Positions 52,387 through 61,194 of a stretch of 64,000 nt of DNA are shown in pieces; position 1 is the first letter of the stretch; the number at the start of each line of letters is the position of its first letter. Where the stretch lies: assembly GCF_001883705.2 (NCBI RefSeq), contig NZ_MDEQ02000005.1, positions 62,001 to 126,000 of the forward strand, read 5' to 3'. The notes beneath the pieces were generated by a model. It saw only the letters and a list, made by a program, of their open reading frames with translations, made no database searches and was not told the origin of the DNA. Source of the DNA: Burkholderia catarinensis (lineage in GTDB: Bacteria; Pseudomonadota; Gammaproteobacteria; Burkholderiales; Burkholderiaceae). The position numbers and the translations under genes are program-made.

Positions 52387-53585
52387 GCTGTGCCTCGCGG
52401 TTCCCTTGGCATGCCGAGCCCGCGCTCGGCCATGATGTTGAGCTGGATTTCGTTGGTGCCGGCGTAGATCGTGTCCGCGCGGGAGAACAGGAATACGCGC
52501 TGCAGGTGGGTGAGCTTTTCGTCGGCCGGATCGATCACGTTCGCGCGCGGTCCCAGCGCGTCCATCGCGAGCTGGCCGAGGTCGCGGTGCCAGTTCGACC
52601 AGTAGTACTTGTAGATCAGCGCCTCGCGGCGCAGCGGCGCGCCGGCCCCGCCGTCGGCGTCGTCCGAGCAGGACAGCATCCGCAGCGCGTTGTAGCGCAT
52701 CACGCGCAGCCCGGCCCAGGCGCGGCCGATCCGCTGGCGCAGCACGGGGTCGCGGTCCGCGCCCGATTCGCGCGCGGCGTCGATCACCCATTCGAGCTCG
52801 CGGACGAACTGCATCTGCTGGCCGAGCGTCGACATCCCGCGCTCGAAGCCGAGCAGCGTCATCGCGATCCGCCAGCCGTCGCCCGGCGCGCCGACGAGGT
52901 CGCGTGCTTCCGCGCGCGCGCCGTCGAAGAACACTTCGTTGAATTCCGCGCCGCCGTTGAGCTGCCTGATCGGCCGGATCTCGATGCCCGGCTGGTCGAG
53001 CGGCATCAGCAGGAACGACAGCCCCTTGTTGCCCTTCGACGCGGGATCGGTACGCGCGAGCACGAAGATCCAGTCGGAATCGTGCGCGAGCGACGTCCAC
53101 ACCTTCTGGCCGTACACGCGCCACGTGCCGTCCGCATCCTGTTCGGCGCGCGTGCGCACGTTGGCCAGATCGGAGCCCGCGCCCGGCTCCGAGTAGCCCT
53201 GGCACCAGAACTGCGTGCCGGCCAGGATGCCGGGCAGGAAGCGCGCGCGCTGGTCGTCGGTGCCGCATGCGACGAGCGTCGGCCCGAGCAGCCCTTCGCC
53301 AATGTGACCCATCCGCCCCGGGCCGCCTGCTCGCGCGTATTCCTCGTGGAAGATCACCTGCTCGGCAACCGTGAAGCCGCGCCCGCCGGCGCCGGTCGGC
53401 CAGCCGAGCCCGGTCCAGCCGCCCAGCGCCAGTTCCCGTTCCCACGCCTTGCGCAGTTCGGGCCACGCTTCCTCGTCGCCGGGGCCGCCACGGTATTTCA
53501 GGCACGCGAATTCGCCGGTCAGGTGCGACTGCACCCAATCGGCCACTTCGTGCCCCAATTGCTGTTCGCGCGTTTCGCTGTTCAT
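52383..53585 (-). CDS. fadE30: Acyl-CoA dehydrogenase, FadE30-like
   Basis: A 400-residue acyl-CoA dehydrogenase. WCQGYSEPGAGSDLANVRTRAE near residue 127 and VYGQKVWTSLAH near 158 form the FAD-binding/active-site core; FNEVFFDGARAEARDLVGAPGDGWRIAM near 215 and ADTIYAGTNEIQLNIMAERGLGMPRE at the end. The matching motifs and the position beside ipdF fit FadE30, which dehydrogenates HIP-CoA-type intermediates. It overlaps the previous dehydrogenase gene by four bases, suggesting an alpha/beta heteromer. Substrate assignment rests on recalled similarity. Confidence 0.84.
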   Translation of the reverse strand: MNSETREQQLGHEVADWVQSHLTGEFACLKYRGGPGDEEAWPELRKAWERELALGGWTGLGWPTGAGGRGFTVAEQVIFHEEYARAGGPGRMGHIGEGLLGPTLVACGTDDQRARFLPGILAGTQFWCQGYSEPGAGSDLANVRTRAEQDADGTWRVYGQKVWTSLAHDSDWIFVLARTDPASKGNKGLSFLLMPLDQPGIEIRPIRQLNGGAEFNEVFFDGARAEARDLVGAPGDGWRIAMTLLGFERGMSTLGQQMQFVRELEWVIDAARESGADRDPVLRQRIGRAWAGLRVMRYNALRMLSCSDDADGGAGAPLRREALIYKYYWSNWHRDLGQLAMDALGPRANVIDPADEKLTHLQRVFLFSRADTIYAGTNEIQLNIMAERGLGMPREPRGTA

Positions 53586-54817
53586 TGGAGTGCTCCCGCG
53601 CGTGTGGTCGATGGGCGGGATGCCGCCGCAGCCGATGGTTCGAACGCTTCGTCGCGATGCGATGCGCCGCCGTCGATCGCATGGCATGCGATCCATTCGA
53701 GCAGTTGCGGCGTGCTGCCGAACTGCGCGCCCGACGCCTGCGCGCGCTTGAAGTAGAGATGCGGGTCGTATTCCCACGTGAAGCCGACGCCGCCGTGCAA
53801 CTGGATCGCTTCCTGCGCGCAGAACGCATACGCGTCGTTCGCGGCGGCTTTCGAGGCCGCGATGTCGGCGCGCAACGCGGCGCCCGGCGTCGCGCCCGGT
53901 TCTGCATCCCATGCATGCGCGGCGCCGAGCACGGCCGAGCGCGCCGATTCGATCAGCACCATCATCTGCGCGCAACGGTGCTTGACCGCCTGGAACGACG
54001 CGATCGCACGGCCGAACTGCACGCGCTGGCTCGTGTAGTCGAGCGTCAGGTCGAGGCATTGCTGTGCGCCGCCGAGCTGTTCGGCGGCCAATACGAGCGC
54101 CGCGAACCACCCCGCTCGTTCGAGCACCTGTGCGGCAACGGCGCCGCTGGCGAACAGCGCGTCACGGCTCACACGGGTTTCGTCGAGGACGACGCGCGCG
54201 ATCGGCCGCGTCGTGTCGAGCGTGTCGAGCGGCGTGACGCTCAGGCCGGCCGCCGTCGCGACGTCGATCGCGAACAGTCCGATCGCCTGCCCTTCGTTCG
54301 CGATCCGCGCAGGGATCAGCAGCAGGTCGGCGCGCACTCCGTCGATCAACTGTTCGATCGTGCCGGACAGCGCGTAACCGCCCGCCGCTTCCTCCGCGAC
54401 GACCGGCAGCCGCCATGAACCGGCCGGCACGCCGAACGGCAGCGCCAGCGTCGCGCTGCACGCGCCTTCGGCGATCCTCGCGAGCCAGCCGGTTGCCGGC
54501 GGCGCGGCGGCGCAGCCCGCGAGCGCGGTCGCCGCGAGGCATGCGGTCGAGAAATACGGCACGCACGCGATGCGCCGGCCGAGCTGTTCCATCAGCACGG
54601 TCTGCTCGAGCGCACCGAGCCCGAGGCCGCCCGCCGCTTCCGGCAGCGCCAGCGCGTTCCAGCCGAGCTCGCCCGCGAGCGCGGCCCACAGCGCATCGTC
54701 ACGGCCGGCCGACTGCTCGAGCGCGCGGCGCACGTCGGCGGACGCACTGCGTTCGGCGAGCACGTCGGCCGCCGCGTCGCGAATCATCGCCTGTTCGTCG
54801 GTGAGCGAAAATTTCAT
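53582..54817 (-). CDS. Acyl-CoA dehydrogenase, small-subunit type
   Basis: A 411-residue acyl-CoA dehydrogenase with the N-terminal FSLTDEQAMIRDAAADVLAE, a variable middle, QRVQFGRAIASFQAVKHRCAQMMVLIE near residue 262 and AIQLHGGVGFTWEYDPHLYFKRAQ near 337. It lacks the strong FAD-binding WCQGYSEPGAGSD segment and resembles the partner subunits (FadE32/33 or ScdC2 type) of heteromeric steroid dehydrogenases. Translationally coupled to fadE30, with which it probably forms an alpha2-beta2 enzyme. Confidence 0.82.
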   Translation of the reverse strand: MKFSLTDEQAMIRDAAADVLAERSASADVRRALEQSAGRDDALWAALAGELGWNALALPEAAGGLGLGALEQTVLMEQLGRRIACVPYFSTACLAATALAGCAAAPPATGWLARIAEGACSATLALPFGVPAGSWRLPVVAEEAAGGYALSGTIEQLIDGVRADLLLIPARIANEGQAIGLFAIDVATAAGLSVTPLDTLDTTRPIARVVLDETRVSRDALFASGAVAAQVLERAGWFAALVLAAEQLGGAQQCLDLTLDYTSQRVQFGRAIASFQAVKHRCAQMMVLIESARSAVLGAAHAWDAEPGATPGAALRADIAASKAAANDAYAFCAQEAIQLHGGVGFTWEYDPHLYFKRAQASGAQFGSTPQLLEWIACHAIDGGASHRDEAFEPSAAAASRPSTTRAGALQ

Positions 54818-54926
54818 CAGTTGCTCCGAGAAGCGTGGCCATTTCCCCCCAAGGAGACTTCCTTCGGGGCGCATGGCGGGGAGGAGTGGGAATCCTTCGC
54901 CTTCAGGCGGCGGAGGACGTCAACGG

Positions 54927-55817
54927 TCAGCTCCCGTACACGCACTGCGCGGGCCGCGCGTCGGCGAGCAGTTGCACCACCGCCGGGCCGACCTCGGCCG
55001 GCGCCCAGCGCGTGCCGCGATCGACGCTCGGGCCCGTGCGCCAGCCCTCCGCGACCGCGATCATCCCGCCCGCGACCTCGAATACCTGGCCCGTCACGTC
55101 GGCCGACAGCGCGCTGCCGAGCCACACGACGAGCGGCGCGACGTTGGCCGGGTCGAAATAGTCGAAGCCGCCGTCCTCCGGCTTCTTCATCATGTCGGCG
55201 AACACGCCTTCGGTCATCGACGTGCGCGCGGCCGGCGCGAGCGCGTTCACGCGCACGCCGTAGCGCTGCAGCTCGGCCGCCTGCATCAGCGTGAGCGCGG
55301 CGATCCCGGCCTTCGCCGCGCCGTAGTTCGACTGGCCGATCGAGCCTTGCAGCCCGGCGCCCGAACTCGTGTTGACGATCCGCGCGTCGACCGGGTGGCC
55401 GGCCTTCGCGGCGTCGCGCCACACGCGCGCCAGCACGCTCGACAGGCAGAAGTGACCGCGCAGGTGCACGCGCATCACGTCGTCCCAGTCGGCTTCGGTC
55501 ATGCTCGTGAACATCTTGTCGCGGCAGATGCCCGCGTTGTTGACGAGCACGTGGATGTCGCCGAACGCTTCGCGCGCGGCGTCCGCGATCCGCTGCGCGG
55601 TATCGACGCGCGTGATGTCGTCCGAATTCGCGATTGCGCGGCCGCCACCGCTTCCACCTCGATTGGCGATCTCGTCGCACACGGCCTGCGCGGCGTCGTG
55701 CCGGATGTCGTTGACGACGACCGCCGCGCCTTCGGCCGCGAACGCGAGCGCGTATTCGCGCCCGAGCCCGCCGCCCGCGCCGGTGATGATGACGGTGCGT
55801 CCGTTACAGATTCCCAT
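54927..55817 (-). CDS. SDR, multifunctional-enzyme-2-like hydroxyacyl-CoA dehydrogenase type (Rv3548c-like)
   Basis: A 296-residue SDR: ITGAGGGLGREYALAFAAEGAAVVVND near residue 11, NNAGICRDKMFTSMTEADWDDV near 92, Ser in NTSSGAGLQGSIG near 150 and YGAAK near 165, then GQVFEVAGGMIAVAEGW and a C-terminal extension to 296. The RDKMF/GHF pattern and GAGLQGS-GQ-NY are typical of the 17-beta-HSD4 (peroxisomal MFE-2) dehydrogenase domain and of M. tuberculosis Rv3548c. Probable hydroxyacyl-CoA dehydrogenase of the steroid pathway. Confidence 0.83.
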   Translation of the reverse strand: MGICNGRTVIITGAGGGLGREYALAFAAEGAAVVVNDIRHDAAQAVCDEIANRGGSGGGRAIANSDDITRVDTAQRIADAAREAFGDIHVLVNNAGICRDKMFTSMTEADWDDVMRVHLRGHFCLSSVLARVWRDAAKAGHPVDARIVNTSSGAGLQGSIGQSNYGAAKAGIAALTLMQAAELQRYGVRVNALAPAARTSMTEGVFADMMKKPEDGGFDYFDPANVAPLVVWLGSALSADVTGQVFEVAGGMIAVAEGWRTGPSVDRGTRWAPAEVGPAVVQLLADARPAQCVYGS

Positions 55818-55850
55818 GCTTGTGCCTCGTGGATCGTGAAAGTGACGCGC

Positions 55851-57002
55851 TCACAGGCGCTCGATGATCGTGACGTTCGCGAGGCCGCCGCCTTCGCACA
55901 TCGTCTGCAGGCCGTAGCGGCCGCCCGTGCGCTCCAGCTCGTGCAACAGCGTCGTCATCAGCCGCGCGCCCGTCGCGCCGAGCGGATGGCCGAGCGCGAT
56001 GCCGCCGCCGTTCGGGTTGGTCTTTTCGTGCGGGAAACGCGTGTCGGCGAGCCAGGCCAGCGCGACCGACGCGAACGCCTCGTTCATTTCGACGCTGTCG
56101 ATCTGCGACCAGTCGAGGCCGGCCTTGGCAAGCGCCGCCTTCGTTGCCGGGATCGGCGCGGTGAGCATCCACAGCGGATCGTCGCCGAGCACGCTCAGGT
56201 GATGGATGCGGGCGCGCGGCGTGAGCCCGTAGCGCTTGAGCGCATCCTCCGACACGATCAAGAGCGCGGCGGCCGCATCGCAGGTCTGGCTCGCGACGGC
56301 GGCCGTCAGCGAGCCGCCCGGCGCGAGCGGTTCAAGCGTCGCCATTTTTTCGAGCGACGTGTCGGGGCGCGGCGTTTCGTCGTGCATCACGCCTTCGAGC
56401 GGCACGATTTCCCGCCTGAAATGACCGGCCTCGATCGCCGCGACCGCGCGGCGGTGGCTTTCGAGCGCATAGCGCTCCATCGCGTCGCGCGACAGGTTCC
56501 AGTGATCGGCGATCCGCTGCGCGGCGGCGAACTGCGACACCGGCGCGTCGCCGAAACGCGCGCGCCAGCCGGTGCTGCCCGAGAACGGATCGGTGAAGCC
56601 GAGCGGCGCCGCGCAAGTCATCGCGGACGAGATCGGGATCTGCGTCATGGTCTGCACGCCGCCCGCGACGACGACGTCCTGCACGCCGCTCATCACGGCC
56701 TGCGCGGCGAAGTGCACGGCCTGCTGCGACGAGCCGCACTGGCGGTCCACCGTCACGCCCGGCACCTGCAGCGGCAACCCGGCCGCGAGCCAGCAGGTGC
56801 GCGCGATGTTGCCCGCGAGCGGGCCGATCGTGTCGACGCAGCCGAACACCACGTCGTCGTATTCGTCGGCCGGGATCGCGTTGCGTTCGACGAGCGTCTT
56901 CAGCACGAAGCCGCCGAGGTCCGCCGCATGCACGTGCGCGAGCCCGCCCTTGCGGCGGCCGGTCGGCGTGCGCAGCGCGTCGACGATATAGGCTTGTTTC
57001 AT
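55851..57002 (-). CDS. fadA6: Steroid-ring 3-ketoacyl-CoA thiolase, FadA6-like
   Basis: A 383-residue thiolase: nucleophile Cys in VTVDRQCGSSQQAVHFAAQAVMSG near residue 93, GGVQTMTQIPISSAMT near 118, NEAFASVALAW near 311, GGGIALGHPLGATGARL near 335 and LQTMCEGGGLANVTIIERL at the end. These segments agree closely with my recollection of M. tuberculosis FadA6 (Rv3556c), which acts late in HIP degradation on the fully opened acyl-CoA. Its ATG and the stop of the previous gene share one base (TGATG), so translation is coupled. Confidence 0.84.
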   Translation of the reverse strand: MKQAYIVDALRTPTGRRKGGLAHVHAADLGGFVLKTLVERNAIPADEYDDVVFGCVDTIGPLAGNIARTCWLAAGLPLQVPGVTVDRQCGSSQQAVHFAAQAVMSGVQDVVVAGGVQTMTQIPISSAMTCAAPLGFTDPFSGSTGWRARFGDAPVSQFAAAQRIADHWNLSRDAMERYALESHRRAVAAIEAGHFRREIVPLEGVMHDETPRPDTSLEKMATLEPLAPGGSLTAAVASQTCDAAAALLIVSEDALKRYGLTPRARIHHLSVLGDDPLWMLTAPIPATKAALAKAGLDWSQIDSVEMNEAFASVALAWLADTRFPHEKTNPNGGGIALGHPLGATGARLMTTLLHELERTGGRYGLQTMCEGGGLANVTIIERL

Positions 57003-58069
57003 CAATTCGTTTCCTCGAGGTCGAAGGTCTGCGCGGGGCCGATCGGCAATGCGTCGCCGAGGATCGCTTCGGCCACGCGGGCCTTGTGGAACGCGCTGTC
57101 GCCCCAGCTTCCGGCGAGCGCCCAGATCCGCTTCATGAAGATCTGCAGGTCGAGCTCCCACGTGTAGCCGATCGCACCGTGCACCTGCATCGTGTGGCGC
57201 GCGGCCAGTTGCGCGGCCGAGGTCGCCGCGAGCTTCGCGTGCGACACGAACACCGCGCGCTGCGGGTGATCGTCGGCGATCGCCTGCGCGGCGCGCGCGA
57301 CCACCGGCCGCGCGAACTCGTAGCGGATCGCGACATCGGCAAGCAGATGCTTGAGCGCCTGGTACGAGCCGATCGCCTTGCCGAACTGCTTGCGCTGCGC
57401 GCTGTAGTCGATCGCGACGTCGAGCACGCGCTGCGTGAGGCCGAGCAGTTGCGCGGCGACCGCGAACGCGCCGTGGTCGAGCGCGCGATCCAGCAGCGGC
57501 GCGGCTTCGTCCGCGCCCGCGATGCGCGTAGCCGGCGACGGTTCCCAGTCGAGCGTGAACAGGCGCCGCGACGGGTCGACGCTGTCGACCGCGCGCCATG
57601 CGCACTGGGCGGGATCGACGCGGTGCAGCTCGCCGCGGTGTTCGCACAGCAGCGTCTGCGCGACGTGCACGTCGGCCGCATACGGGTTCACCGGATGCAC
57701 GAGCGCGACGCGCGCGCGCCCTTCGGCGATGTCGCGCAGCAGCGCGTCGCGCCAGTCGCTCGCAGGCAACCGCGCGAGCACGCCGGCCGACACGAGCGCC
57801 GTGTCGAGCAGCGGCTCGGGGCTGCCGAAGTAGCCGTACGCCTGAGCGAGCAGCGCCCATTCCGCTTCGGTCAGGCCAAGGCCGCCGTGCGCCTCGGGCA
57901 CCGACACGGCGGTCAGGCCCTGCGACGCGAACAGCGCCCAGAGCGCGTCCGAGCGCCCGGTCGGCGTGGCCCAGAGCTCGCGGATCAGCTCGGGCGTCAT
58001 CTCGGTCATCAGCAGGCGCTTCACGCTGTCCGCGAGCGCTTCCTGGTCTTCATCGAATACGAAATCCAT
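57002..58069 (-). CDS. fadE32: Acyl-CoA dehydrogenase, FadE32/FadE33-like
   Basis: A 355-residue acyl-CoA dehydrogenase partner subunit: MDFVFDEDQEALADSVKRLL, AQLLGLTQRVLDVAIDYSAQRKQFGKAIGSYQALKHLLADVAIRYEFARP near residue 218 and HTMQVHGAIGYTWELDLQIFMKR near 300. It fits the M. tuberculosis FadE32/FadE33 pattern, which forms heterotetramers with FadE31. Adjacent fadE31 directly upstream supports this. Choice between FadE32 and FadE33 is not possible by eye. Confidence 0.78.
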   Translation of the reverse strand: MDFVFDEDQEALADSVKRLLMTEMTPELIRELWATPTGRSDALWALFASQGLTAVSVPEAHGGLGLTEAEWALLAQAYGYFGSPEPLLDTALVSAGVLARLPASDWRDALLRDIAEGRARVALVHPVNPYAADVHVAQTLLCEHRGELHRVDPAQCAWRAVDSVDPSRRLFTLDWEPSPATRIAGADEAAPLLDRALDHGAFAVAAQLLGLTQRVLDVAIDYSAQRKQFGKAIGSYQALKHLLADVAIRYEFARPVVARAAQAIADDHPQRAVFVSHAKLAATSAAQLAARHTMQVHGAIGYTWELDLQIFMKRIWALAGSWGDSAFHKARVAEAILGDALPIGPAQTFDLEETN

Positions 58070-58104
58070 ACGATGTCCGTTCAGTGAGGGGAGCGCCGGC
58101 GCCG

Positions 58105-59274
58105 TTACGCGCGCGGCATGCCGAGCATCCGTTCGGCGACGATGTTGCGCTGGATCTCGTTGGTGCCCGCGTAGATCGTGCCGGCCTGCGCGAACAGGAA
58201 ACCGTCGAGCCAGTGGCCGAGCGTCGCGTGCTGCGCGGGCGTCTGCGGGACGACCTCGCCGTGCGCGCCGAGGATGTCGAGCGCGGTCTGGTGCATGCGC
58301 AGGTCGAGCTCCGACCAGAACACCTTGTTGGTGCTCGACTCCGCGCCGATGTGGCCGCCCTTCAGCAGCCGGCTCGCGGTCGCGTAGGTCGACAGCGCAT
58401 ACGCCTGCGCATCCATCCACGCCGACACCACGCGCTCGCGCAGCGTCGGGTCGCGGTCCGCGCTGTCGCGATGCGCGAGATACAGGTCGCGCAGCGCCTG
58501 CGCGGTGCGCTGGAAGCGCGCGGGCGAACGCAGCATCAGCCCGCGCTCGAAACCGGCCGTCGCCATCGCGACCTGCCAGCCCGCGCCTTCGGCCGCGAGC
58601 CGGTTCCCGACCGGCACGCGCACGTCGTCGAAGAAAATTTCCGCGAAACCGGTCTGCCCGTTCAGCTGCCGGATCGGCCGCACGGTGATGCCCGGCGCGG
58701 ACAGCGGCACCATCAGGAACGTGAGCCCGTGGTGGCGCGACGATTCGGGATCGCTGCGGAACAGCCCGAACAGCCAGTCGGCCCACACCGCGCGGGTCGA
58801 CCAGATCTTCTGGCCGTTCAGCACGTATTCGTCGCCGATGCGGATCGCCGTCGTGCGGATCGCGGCCATGTCCGAGCCCGCGTTAGGCTCCGACCAGCCC
58901 TGCGCCCACACGTGCTCGCCGGCCGCCATCGCCGGCAGGAAGCGCGCCTTCTGCTCCGCGGTGCCGAAATCCATCAGCGTCGGGCCGAGCAGGAAGATGC
59001 CGTTCTGGTTCACGCGCATCGGCGCGTCGGCGCGCCAGTACTCTTCCTCGAAGATCAGCCACTCGATCAGGTCGCAGCCGCGCCCGCCCAGCTCGCGCGG
59101 CCACGTGACCATGCTCCAGCGGCCCGAGTGCAGCGTGCGCTCCCATTCGCGGTGTGCGGCGAAGCCTGCCTCGGTATCGAAACTCGGCAGCCGCTCGCGC
59201 GGCACGTGCGCGGCGAGCCATGCGCGGATTTCCGCGCGGAACGCCTGCTGCTGCGGCGTATAGGTCAGGTTCAT
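58105..59274 (-). CDS. fadE31: Acyl-CoA dehydrogenase, FadE31-like
   Basis: A 389-residue acyl-CoA dehydrogenase: EYWRADAPMRVNQNGIFLLGPTLMDFG near residue 80, VWAQGWSEPNAGSDMAAIRT near 122 for FAD, YVLNGQKIWSTRAVWADWLFGLFRSDP near 148, and LDILGAHGEVVP near 330 before AGTIYAGTNEIQRNIVAERMLGMPR. Motifs and neighbour order (echA20, fadE31, fadE32) fit FadE31, acting on C/D-ring acyl-CoAs. Its start overlaps the echA20 stop by four bases. Probable large subunit of a heteromer with the next gene. Confidence 0.84.
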   Translation of the reverse strand: MNLTYTPQQQAFRAEIRAWLAAHVPRERLPSFDTEAGFAAHREWERTLHSGRWSMVTWPRELGGRGCDLIEWLIFEEEYWRADAPMRVNQNGIFLLGPTLMDFGTAEQKARFLPAMAAGEHVWAQGWSEPNAGSDMAAIRTTAIRIGDEYVLNGQKIWSTRAVWADWLFGLFRSDPESSRHHGLTFLMVPLSAPGITVRPIRQLNGQTGFAEIFFDDVRVPVGNRLAAEGAGWQVAMATAGFERGLMLRSPARFQRTAQALRDLYLAHRDSADRDPTLRERVVSAWMDAQAYALSTYATASRLLKGGHIGAESSTNKVFWSELDLRMHQTALDILGAHGEVVPQTPAQHATLGHWLDGFLFAQAGTIYAGTNEIQRNIVAERMLGMPRA

Positions 59275-60080
59275 GCGCGTGCCTCCCCGGCGCTCGCCTG
59301 CGCGTCGAAGCGCGCGTCGCGCTTCTCGACGAACGCGGCGCGCGCCTCGGTCGAGTCGTTCGTCATGTACGCCTGCAGCGTGAAGCCCTGCTCCCAGCGG
59401 TACTTGTCCTCGAGATCGCCGTCCTCGACGCCGTTCAGCGCTTCCTTCGCTAGCCGGACCATCGCCGGGCTCTTCTCGGCGATCCTGCGGGCGATCGCGA
59501 GCGCCGCGTCGCGCAGCGCGTCGCGCGCGACGACCTGCTCGATCGCGCCGAGCCGGTACGCTTCGGCCGCGTCGATCATCTCGCCCGTGAAGTACATCGT
59601 GCGCACCTTCTGTACGCCGAACAGCCGCTGCAGGTGCGCGCCGCCGCCCATCGCGCCGCGGTCGATCTCGGGCACGCCGAAGCGCGCGCAGTCGGCCGCG
59701 ACGACGATGTCCGCCGCGCCGCAGATGCCGATCCCGCCGCCGAGCACGAAGCCGTGCACCGCCGCGATCACCGGCTTCGGGTTGCGGTGCACCGCGCGGA
59801 ACGTCTCGTAGTTGCCCGCGTTGACCGACACGATCCGCTCCGGATGCGCGGCCAGCTCCTTGATGTCGACGCCCGCGCAGAAGCCGCGGCCTTCGCCGCG
59901 CACGACGATCACGCGCACGTCGTCGTCCGCGCCGAGCGCGTCGAGCGCACGGGCGAGCGCATGCCAGCCCTGCGCGTCGAGCGCATTCACGGGCGGCTGG
60001 GCGATCACCAGTTCGGCGATGCCGTCGGCGCGATCGATCCGGAACGGCGTCGCGCCGGCCGGTTGGTTGGATGCTGTCAT
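59271..60080 (-). CDS. echA20: Ring-cleaving crotonase, EchA20-like
   Basis: A 269-residue enoyl-CoA hydratase/isomerase-fold enzyme. PPVNALDAQGWHALARAL near residue 29, GRGFCAGVDIKELAAHPE near 64, VHGFVLGGGIGICGAADIVVA near 109 (oxyanion hole), FGVPEIDRGAMGGGAHLQRL near 134 and YRWEQGFTLQAYM near 230. These agree with my memory of M. tuberculosis EchA20, which hydrolytically opens ring D of the last bicyclic intermediate before IpdAB opens ring C. Together with ipdA, ipdB and ipdC it makes a complete late set. Confidence 0.84.
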   Translation of the reverse strand: MTASNQPAGATPFRIDRADGIAELVIAQPPVNALDAQGWHALARALDALGADDDVRVIVVRGEGRGFCAGVDIKELAAHPERIVSVNAGNYETFRAVHRNPKPVIAAVHGFVLGGGIGICGAADIVVAADCARFGVPEIDRGAMGGGAHLQRLFGVQKVRTMYFTGEMIDAAEAYRLGAIEQVVARDALRDAALAIARRIAEKSPAMVRLAKEALNGVEDGDLEDKYRWEQGFTLQAYMTNDSTEARAAFVEKRDARFDAQASAGEARA

Positions 60081-60105
60081 CTCCTCTGCCTCCCTGTGAT
60101 TGTGT

Positions 60106-61194
60106 TCACGCGGCCTGCGCTGCCGGCGCGCTACGCAGCGCGGCCAGTGCGTCGAGCCGCTCGCCGGCCTCCGCGACGATCCGCGCGATCAATGCGTCGC
60201 ACGATTCGATCGCGCCGATCATCGCGGCCGCCTGGCCGCTCGGCAGCACCCCCTCGTCGGGGCGGCCTTCGACGATCGCGCGCTGGATCAGGAACGGCGC
60301 GTTCGCGGCCATCAGCGTCTGGCTGGCGGTGTAGTCGTGCGAGCGCAGCGCCTTGATCGCGAGGCCGAGCATGTCGCTCGTGCGCAGGCCGTTCTGGCGC
60401 CGCCAAGCTTCGGCCGTCTTCAGCGCGAACAGCGTGCGGCGCAGCGGGCCGAAGCGCTCGAGCTTCAGCAGGTACGGGTTGTCGATCATCCGTTGCGGCA
60501 GCCCGTCGAGCGCTTCCGATACGCGGATCCGAGCCGGGTCGCCGACCGCGACGTAGCGGTCGAGCGTCTCGCGCGGCACCGGCGATTCGGCGGTCATCAG
60601 GAAGCGCGTGCCCATCGCGATGCCGGCCGCGCCGTACGCGAGTGCGGCCGCCAGCCCGCGCCCGTCGAAGAACCCGCCGGCCGCGACGACCGGCACCCGC
60701 ACCGCGTCGAGCACTTTCGGCAGCAGCAGCGTGGTCGGCACCGAGCCCGTGTGGCCGCCGCCTTCCGCGCCCTGCACCGTCACGATGTCCGCGCCGAGTT
60801 CGACCGCCTTCGCCGCGTGCTTCGGCGCGCCGACCGTCGGCATGCAGACGATGCCGGCGTCCTTGAAGCGGCGGATCGTCTTCGCGTCCGGCCCGCGGCC
60901 ATAGCTGACCGCGCGCAGCCTGTGCTTGATCGCGAGATCGACCACCTGCGCTGCGTTCTTCTGGAACATGTGGAAATTGATGCCGAACGGCTGGTCCGTC
61001 AGCGACTTCACCTTCAGGATCTCGGCCTCGACCTGTTCGGGCTCGAGCGTCGCGCCGGCCAGGAAGCCGAAGCCGCCCGCGTTGCTTGTGGCCGCGACGA
61101 GCCGTGCGTCGGCCACCCAGCCCATCGCGGTCTGCACGATCGGGTAGCGGCAGCCGAGCAGGTCGCACAAAGGGGTATGCAGCGTCGTGCTCAT
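60106..61194 (-). CDS. ipdC: IpdC-like flavin-dependent oxidoreductase (2-nitropropane-dioxygenase fold)
   Basis: A 362-residue FMN protein of the nitronate-monooxygenase fold. CRYPIVQTAMGWVADARLVAATSNAGGFGFLAG near residue 15, GADIVTVQGAEGGGHTGSVPTTLLLPKVLD near 134 and VVAAGGFFDGRGLAAALAYGAAGIAMGTRFLM near 168. M. tuberculosis IpdC (Rv3553) has the same layout and removes a double bond in HIP breakdown. The VQGAEGGGHTG loop is the FMN-phosphate site. Its start overlaps the crotonase stop by four bases (61191-61194). Confidence 0.84.
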   Translation of the reverse strand: MSTTLHTPLCDLLGCRYPIVQTAMGWVADARLVAATSNAGGFGFLAGATLEPEQVEAEILKVKSLTDQPFGINFHMFQKNAAQVVDLAIKHRLRAVSYGRGPDAKTIRRFKDAGIVCMPTVGAPKHAAKAVELGADIVTVQGAEGGGHTGSVPTTLLLPKVLDAVRVPVVAAGGFFDGRGLAAALAYGAAGIAMGTRFLMTAESPVPRETLDRYVAVGDPARIRVSEALDGLPQRMIDNPYLLKLERFGPLRRTLFALKTAEAWRRQNGLRTSDMLGLAIKALRSHDYTASQTLMAANAPFLIQRAIVEGRPDEGVLPSGQAAAMIGAIESCDALIARIVAEAGERLDALAALRSAPAAQAA

